A DNA stretch of 64,000 nt. Origin: UBA6522 sp965221035. Its GTDB lineage: Bacteria; Pseudomonadota; Gammaproteobacteria; Steroidobacterales; Rariloculaceae. The stretch is from positions 3,162,001 through 3,226,000 of the forward strand of contig OZ244860.1 of NCBI GenBank assembly GCA_965221035.1, in the 5' to 3' direction. Position 1 is the stretch's first letter; each line of letters starts with the position of its first letter. The notes beneath the pieces were generated by a model. It ran no database searches. It was given only the letters and a program-made list of their open reading frames with translations, and was not told the DNA's origin. The translations under genes and the position numbers were made by a program. Shown here in pieces: positions 61,282-64,000 of this stretch.

Positions 61282-64000
61282 ATGCATGTACAAGGCTTCA
61301 GTGGAAATCCGTCGGGGGCGATAGGGGCGCCATTCCTGTTCATGTTGGCCGGTTTGTCTGCTGCGCCACAGGGTGCGGCACAGCAGCCGGGGGGGGTCGA
61401 AGAAGAAATCGTCGTCACCGGCACGCGGATGCGAGTTGCAGACCCCACTGCCCGCATCGAAGTCATCGACTCCAACGAGATCGCGGCCCGCGGGCTATCG
61501 AGCGTCGAGGACGTGATCCGATCTATCCCGCAAAACTTCTCCACCATCAACAGTTTCACCAACCTGAATTTTGGCTTCGACACGCTGGACACCAACCTGG
61601 GCGCGTTGGGCCTCGGTATCTCCACTGCCAACCTCCGAGGGTTGGGATCCGGCAATACGCTGGTGCTGGTGAACGGCAAGCGGATGGCAGGTGTGGCGGG
61701 TGCCGATGAATTCTTCCTGAACCTCAGGGGACTGCCGATCGAGGCGATCGAACGGGTGGAAGTCCATCTGGACGGGGGATCCTACCTGTACGGCTCCGAT
61801 GCGATCGGCGGCGTCATCAACATTGTCCTGAGGGAGGAACATGATGGCGCAATCGCCAAGGTCCGTCGCGAAGTCACCGCGCACGGCAGCGACGGAAATT
61901 TGTTTAGCGTCTACGGCGGATACAGTTGGGGAAGCGGCAACCTTGTCGCGAGCATCGAACGCAATGAAGGTGGTCCCACAAGCAATGCCGAGACCGGCTA
62001 TACGACCCGCGACTACAGCTCCCTGTTTGGCGGCGATGAGAACTACAATTTCGTCGGCACCGGATTCCCGCGTTCCGGCGCCGTAGGCTTAGGCCGATGG
62101 AGCACCCCGAACCTGATCCTCCCACCCGGCAACGACGGACGCAATGCCCAGCCCGAAGACTTCGTGGCGCCCAAGGTTCCCGATGACTACTATGATCTCG
62201 TACCCGAGGAAGCGGGCGGCGCAACCGAGGATACGTCTCTGTACCTGTCGTTTCGGCAAGAAATTGGCAGCCGGGTGACCTTTAACGGCGAGTGGAAATC
62301 ATCCGAGGCGTTTTCGAATCAGGGCATCTCGACATACGCGTTCAGTGCCATCCCGGTGCCGGCATCGAATGCGTTCAACAACTTCGGTCAGACGGTCTAT
62401 GTCACGTACTCGCCGATCACCGAAATCGAGCTGGGTATCCTGAACCCGCCCGAGCAGACCTCCTTCTCGGAACGGCAGCGTTATGTGGTGGGGTTCGATG
62501 TGGAAGTGTCCGAAGACTGGGAATTCACGCTGGACTACTTGAAGTCCACCAACAACGGCCGAAGTGATCAGTACATGTTTGCCCCGAGCCGAAGCAGCTA
62601 CCCGCCCGATGTCATTGCGCGACTCACGGAATTGCTGGCGAGCGATGATCCGGACGTGGCATTGAACCTGTTTGGCGACGGCACGGGCCAGAACGCCAAC
62701 ATCTCAGAGTTCTACAATAGTTTTGCAAACAGCCACGATGAATCCCATACGCAAGAGGTGGAGTATTACCTGAGCGGTGAACCCTGGCAGACCCCCGGCG
62801 GCAATGTCGGCTTCGTCATCGGCGGAGAAACGCGCAAGGAATGGCTCAACAACGTCGGCGAGCCCGATTTCGGATTCATCGACAGCCGGGGTGTGGAAAA
62901 GCCCACTCGTGATTTGAACGCCGCGTTCATCGAAATCTTGGTACCGGTCATCGGGGCGAACAACGCGCGCCCCGGTGCCCGTCAGTTGACCCTTACCGCC
63001 CAGGCGCGCTACGACGAATACGAAACCGCCGGGGCCAAGGGACGGACCGACACCGGCGAGCCCAATGTCATCGAAACCTCATTCGACGCCGTGAGCACGC
63101 GGCTCGGTGTGGCATGGACCCCGATGGACAATTTCAATTTGCGTGCGTCCGTAGCGGAATCCTTCAGGGCGCCGCTGTTCAGCCAACTCTTCGGTTTATC
63201 CGAATTCAGCCGGTTTTCTCCGTATGTATTTGATCCCTTGACGGGGGGGTTCGTCTCAGCGATCTTAACCTACGGTCCGGCACCCGATCTGCAGCCGGAG
63301 ACTTCGGACAACCTGACCCTGGGTTTCGACTGGTCGCCCCAGGGCCCAAACGGCATTCTGATCAAAGTCGACTGGTCCAGGCTCGACTACAAGAACCGCA
63401 TCGCGTCGGGTAGCCAGCTTGGCAATCTGCTGCCGGCGGAGGTCTATGGCAATCTGCCACAGTTCTTTGTCCGAGATGATACCGGCGCATTGATCGAGTC
63501 CATAAGCCGGTATGTAAACATTTCGCGCCGGATCAACGAAACGGTCGATCTCAACGTATCGTATCCGTTTCGAACGGCTGGCGGCCAATTCGTGCCGAGC
63601 ATCAATTACCATCGTGTACTGGAACATTGCGACCAAGCAGTCCCAGGCGCTGATTTATTCTGCTTTGTCGGTCAGTCAGTCGGCCTTGACAAGTACAAGA
63701 TCCGAGGCAACCTGCGCTGGCTCAGCGGTAAATGGGCAGCGGACTTGTACGTGAACTATCTGCCGAGCTACACCAACAACGACTGGGAGAATTTCGCCTT
63801 TGGTCGCACGATTCCCAACACTCCGGTCGGTTCCTACACCACCCTGGACCTGAGCGGTTCCTATGTCACGGCCAACGGGTTTACCATCCGTGCTGGTGGG
63901 CGGAATGTGCTTGATCGGGAATTTCCCTTCACGATCACTCGAGATGGCAGGCCATTTGACGGCAAGCGCGTCGACTTGCGCGGGCGCTTGTTGTTCGCGG
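61282..64000 (+). CDS. TonB-dependent outer-membrane receptor, C-terminus beyond the window
   Basis: 906 complete codons are visible with no stop. A signal peptide ends near residue 33 (QGAAQQ). A TonB-box-like EEEIVVTGTRMRV is followed by the plug domain (IEVIDSNEIAARG, SLRG-like STANLRGLG, VLVNGKRMAG, IEAIERVEVHLDGGSYLYGSDAIGGVINIV). The barrel then shows the usual GEWK, FRAPLFSQLF, NLTLGFDWSP and C-terminal NVLDREFPFTITRDGRP, so only a few residues are missing. The length and plug type resemble receptors for large or complexed substrates; the ligand is unknown. GGGAGG precedes the ATG. Confidence 0.92.
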   Translation, partial: MHVQGFSGNPSGAIGAPFLFMLAGLSAAPQGAAQQPGGVEEEIVVTGTRMRVADPTARIEVIDSNEIAARGLSSVEDVIRSIPQNFSTINSFTNLNFGFDTLDTNLGALGLGISTANLRGLGSGNTLVLVNGKRMAGVAGADEFFLNLRGLPIEAIERVEVHLDGGSYLYGSDAIGGVINIVLREEHDGAIAKVRREVTAHGSDGNLFSVYGGYSWGSGNLVASIERNEGGPTSNAETGYTTRDYSSLFGGDENYNFVGTGFPRSGAVGLGRWSTPNLILPPGNDGRNAQPEDFVAPKVPDDYYDLVPEEAGGATEDTSLYLSFRQEIGSRVTFNGEWKSSEAFSNQGISTYAFSAIPVPASNAFNNFGQTVYVTYSPITEIELGILNPPEQTSFSERQRYVVGFDVEVSEDWEFTLDYLKSTNNGRSDQYMFAPSRSSYPPDVIARLTELLASDDPDVALNLFGDGTGQNANISEFYNSFANSHDESHTQEVEYYLSGEPWQTPGGNVGFVIGGETRKEWLNNVGEPDFGFIDSRGVEKPTRDLNAAFIEILVPVIGANNARPGARQLTLTAQARYDEYETAGAKGRTDTGEPNVIETSFDAVSTRLGVAWTPMDNFNLRASVAESFRAPLFSQLFGLSEFSRFSPYVFDPLTGGFVSAILTYGPAPDLQPETSDNLTLGFDWSPQGPNGILIKVDWSRLDYKNRIASGSQLGNLLPAEVYGNLPQFFVRDDTGALIESISRYVNISRRINETVDLNVSYPFRTAGGQFVPSINYHRVLEHCDQAVPGADLFCFVGQSVGLDKYKIRGNLRWLSGKWAADLYVNYLPSYTNNDWENFAFGRTIPNTPVGSYTTLDLSGSYVTANGFTIRAGGRNVLDREFPFTITRDGRPFDGKRVDLRGRLLFA

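Overview
The window is 64 kb of densely coding, GC-rich bacterial chromosome. Several features point to a proteobacterium, most likely a gammaproteobacterium with two membranes: TonB-dependent receptor, TorF-type porin, MacAB plus outer-membrane factor, a sigma-54 promoter upstream of glnK-amtB, a DksA/TraR protein and an adrenodoxin-type ferredoxin. It carries a full mevalonate pathway, which is uncommon in that group. This placement is an inference; no rRNA or tRNA gene was seen and the window alone does not fix the taxon.

Layout. 1-9834 is core metabolism: a phosphomannomutase/phosphoglucomutase cut by the left edge, bioA, acetolactate synthase (ilvB and ilvN on opposite strands), and proB/proA with a higBA toxin-antitoxin pair and a palindromic operator lodged between them. 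9961-13929 is one 1,322-residue protein that joins a STAND/AAA-like ATPase, a membrane helix, a P-domain and a WD40-type propeller. 13966-17954 is a tight four-gene minus-strand operon: two glycosyltransferases of the rSAM/selenodomain-associated classes, a MerA-like flavoprotein and a radical SAM enzyme. 18043-21537 holds a ferredoxin, a membrane protein and a nitrogen-regulated porin-glnK-amtB unit ending in a UUCG hairpin. 21641-27920 has a small membrane protein, an SDR, a ModF-like ABC ATPase and a fused indolepyruvate ferredoxin oxidoreductase. 27968-29201 holds a DksA/TraR protein and a MerR-TPR protein.

29283-37379 encodes the mevalonate route: ispA, mvaD, phosphomevalonate kinase, an HMG-CoA reductase-mevalonate kinase fusion, idi and mvaS, with pssA in the same run. 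Together these convert acetoacetyl-CoA and acetyl-CoA to IPP, DMAPP and a short-chain prenyl diphosphate.

38049-61153 is the most unusual part: a one-way, mostly overlapping run of a secreted protease-fold-like protein, a three-helix membrane protein with a charged tail, a MoxR AAA+ ATPase, a DUF58 protein, a BatA-like protein, a membrane protein with two vWA-type metal sites, a 2,173-residue TPR protein and a two-component system. A MacA-MacB-TolC-type exporter follows on the same strand. A TonB-dependent receptor runs off the right edge. I read this as a Bat-like envelope system with its own sensor and possibly its own exporter; that function is inference from gene order and domains.
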